The notes beneath the pieces are model-generated. The model did not search any database. It was not told the DNA's origin and saw only the letters and a program-made list of their open reading frames with translations. From Akkermansiaceae bacterium (lineage in GTDB: Bacteria; Verrucomicrobiota; Verrucomicrobiia; Verrucomicrobiales; Akkermansiaceae): a DNA stretch of 5,012 bases. Below are positions 5,005 through 5,012 of this stretch, one piece after another (the stretch's first letter is position 1; each line of letters opens with the position of its first letter). A program made the position numbers and the translations under genes. Location: the NCBI GenBank assembly GCA_011524615.1, contig WTJZ01000128.1, positions 1 through 5,012 on the forward strand. Reading direction: 5' to 3'.

Positions 5005-5012
5005 TCATGATA

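Larger units (their letters stand above)
4745..5012. other. Terminal stretch without an intact gene
   Basis: No complete gene, RNA gene or clear promoter was recognised in these 268 bases. They contain the upstream region of the 88-residue minus-strand gene, several short palindromic pairings (for example ACGTA 4778-4782 with TACGT 4798-4802, and CGTAA 4818-4822 with TTACG 4835-4839), the hairpin at 4873-4890, and the possible relic frame listed separately. Confidence 0.6.

Noticed and set aside
4979..5008. Minus-strand start resembling ribosomal protein L34 (MTRTFHPP)
   Set aside because: The frame stops after nine codons, and the following sequence lacks the arginine-rich pattern of L34 in any frame. 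Probably coincidence.

Overview
This window looks like an ordinary bacterial chromosome segment of moderate GC content. A housekeeping core (about 840-3750) is flanked on both sides by AT-richer, probably accessory DNA. The synthetase and kinase sequences, the CCA-encoding tRNA and the scarcity of clear Shine-Dalgarno sites would fit a marine member of the Verrucomicrobiota (Opitutia/Puniceicoccales type). That placement is an impression from sequence style and has not been tested.

Layout, left to right. Positions 1-50 are the 3' part of a tRNA-Val(GAC) gene cut by the window edge. A strong intrinsic terminator follows at 71-103. Just 20 bases later begins a 194-residue protein with an N-terminal membrane anchor and an outer domain resembling the SMI1/KNR4 (SUKH) fold. 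After a G-rich spacer comes a soluble NtrB-type PAS/HisKA/HATPase sensor kinase (843-2027), and 65 bases later histidyl-tRNA synthetase hisS (2093-3355). A GC-rich hairpin without a U-tract ends the hisS region. A promoter with a perfect TATAAT box then reads into a two-gene unit: a 95-residue three-helix membrane protein (3460-3747) and a 171-residue predicted secreted protein (3767-4282). The secreted gene may be coupled, through a GTGA overlap, to a 50-codon hydrophobic small ORF (4279-4431).

The right end (about 4280-5012) is AT-rich and gene-poor. It holds a striking imperfect inverted repeat (4407-4456), a plausible minus-strand 88-residue two-helix membrane protein (4478-4744), and a 268-base tail with no intact gene. 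One frame of the tail is open except for a single TAG, so it may be a relic.

The genes do not form one pathway. hisS and the kinase have unrelated roles, and the kinase has no response regulator beside it. No CRISPR array, integrase, transposase or complete new multi-gene system is visible. The items most worth a second look are the membrane-anchored SUKH-like protein beside the tRNA gene, the altered class II motifs in HisRS, the small ORF overlapping the secreted gene, the inverted repeat, and the possible relic at the right edge.
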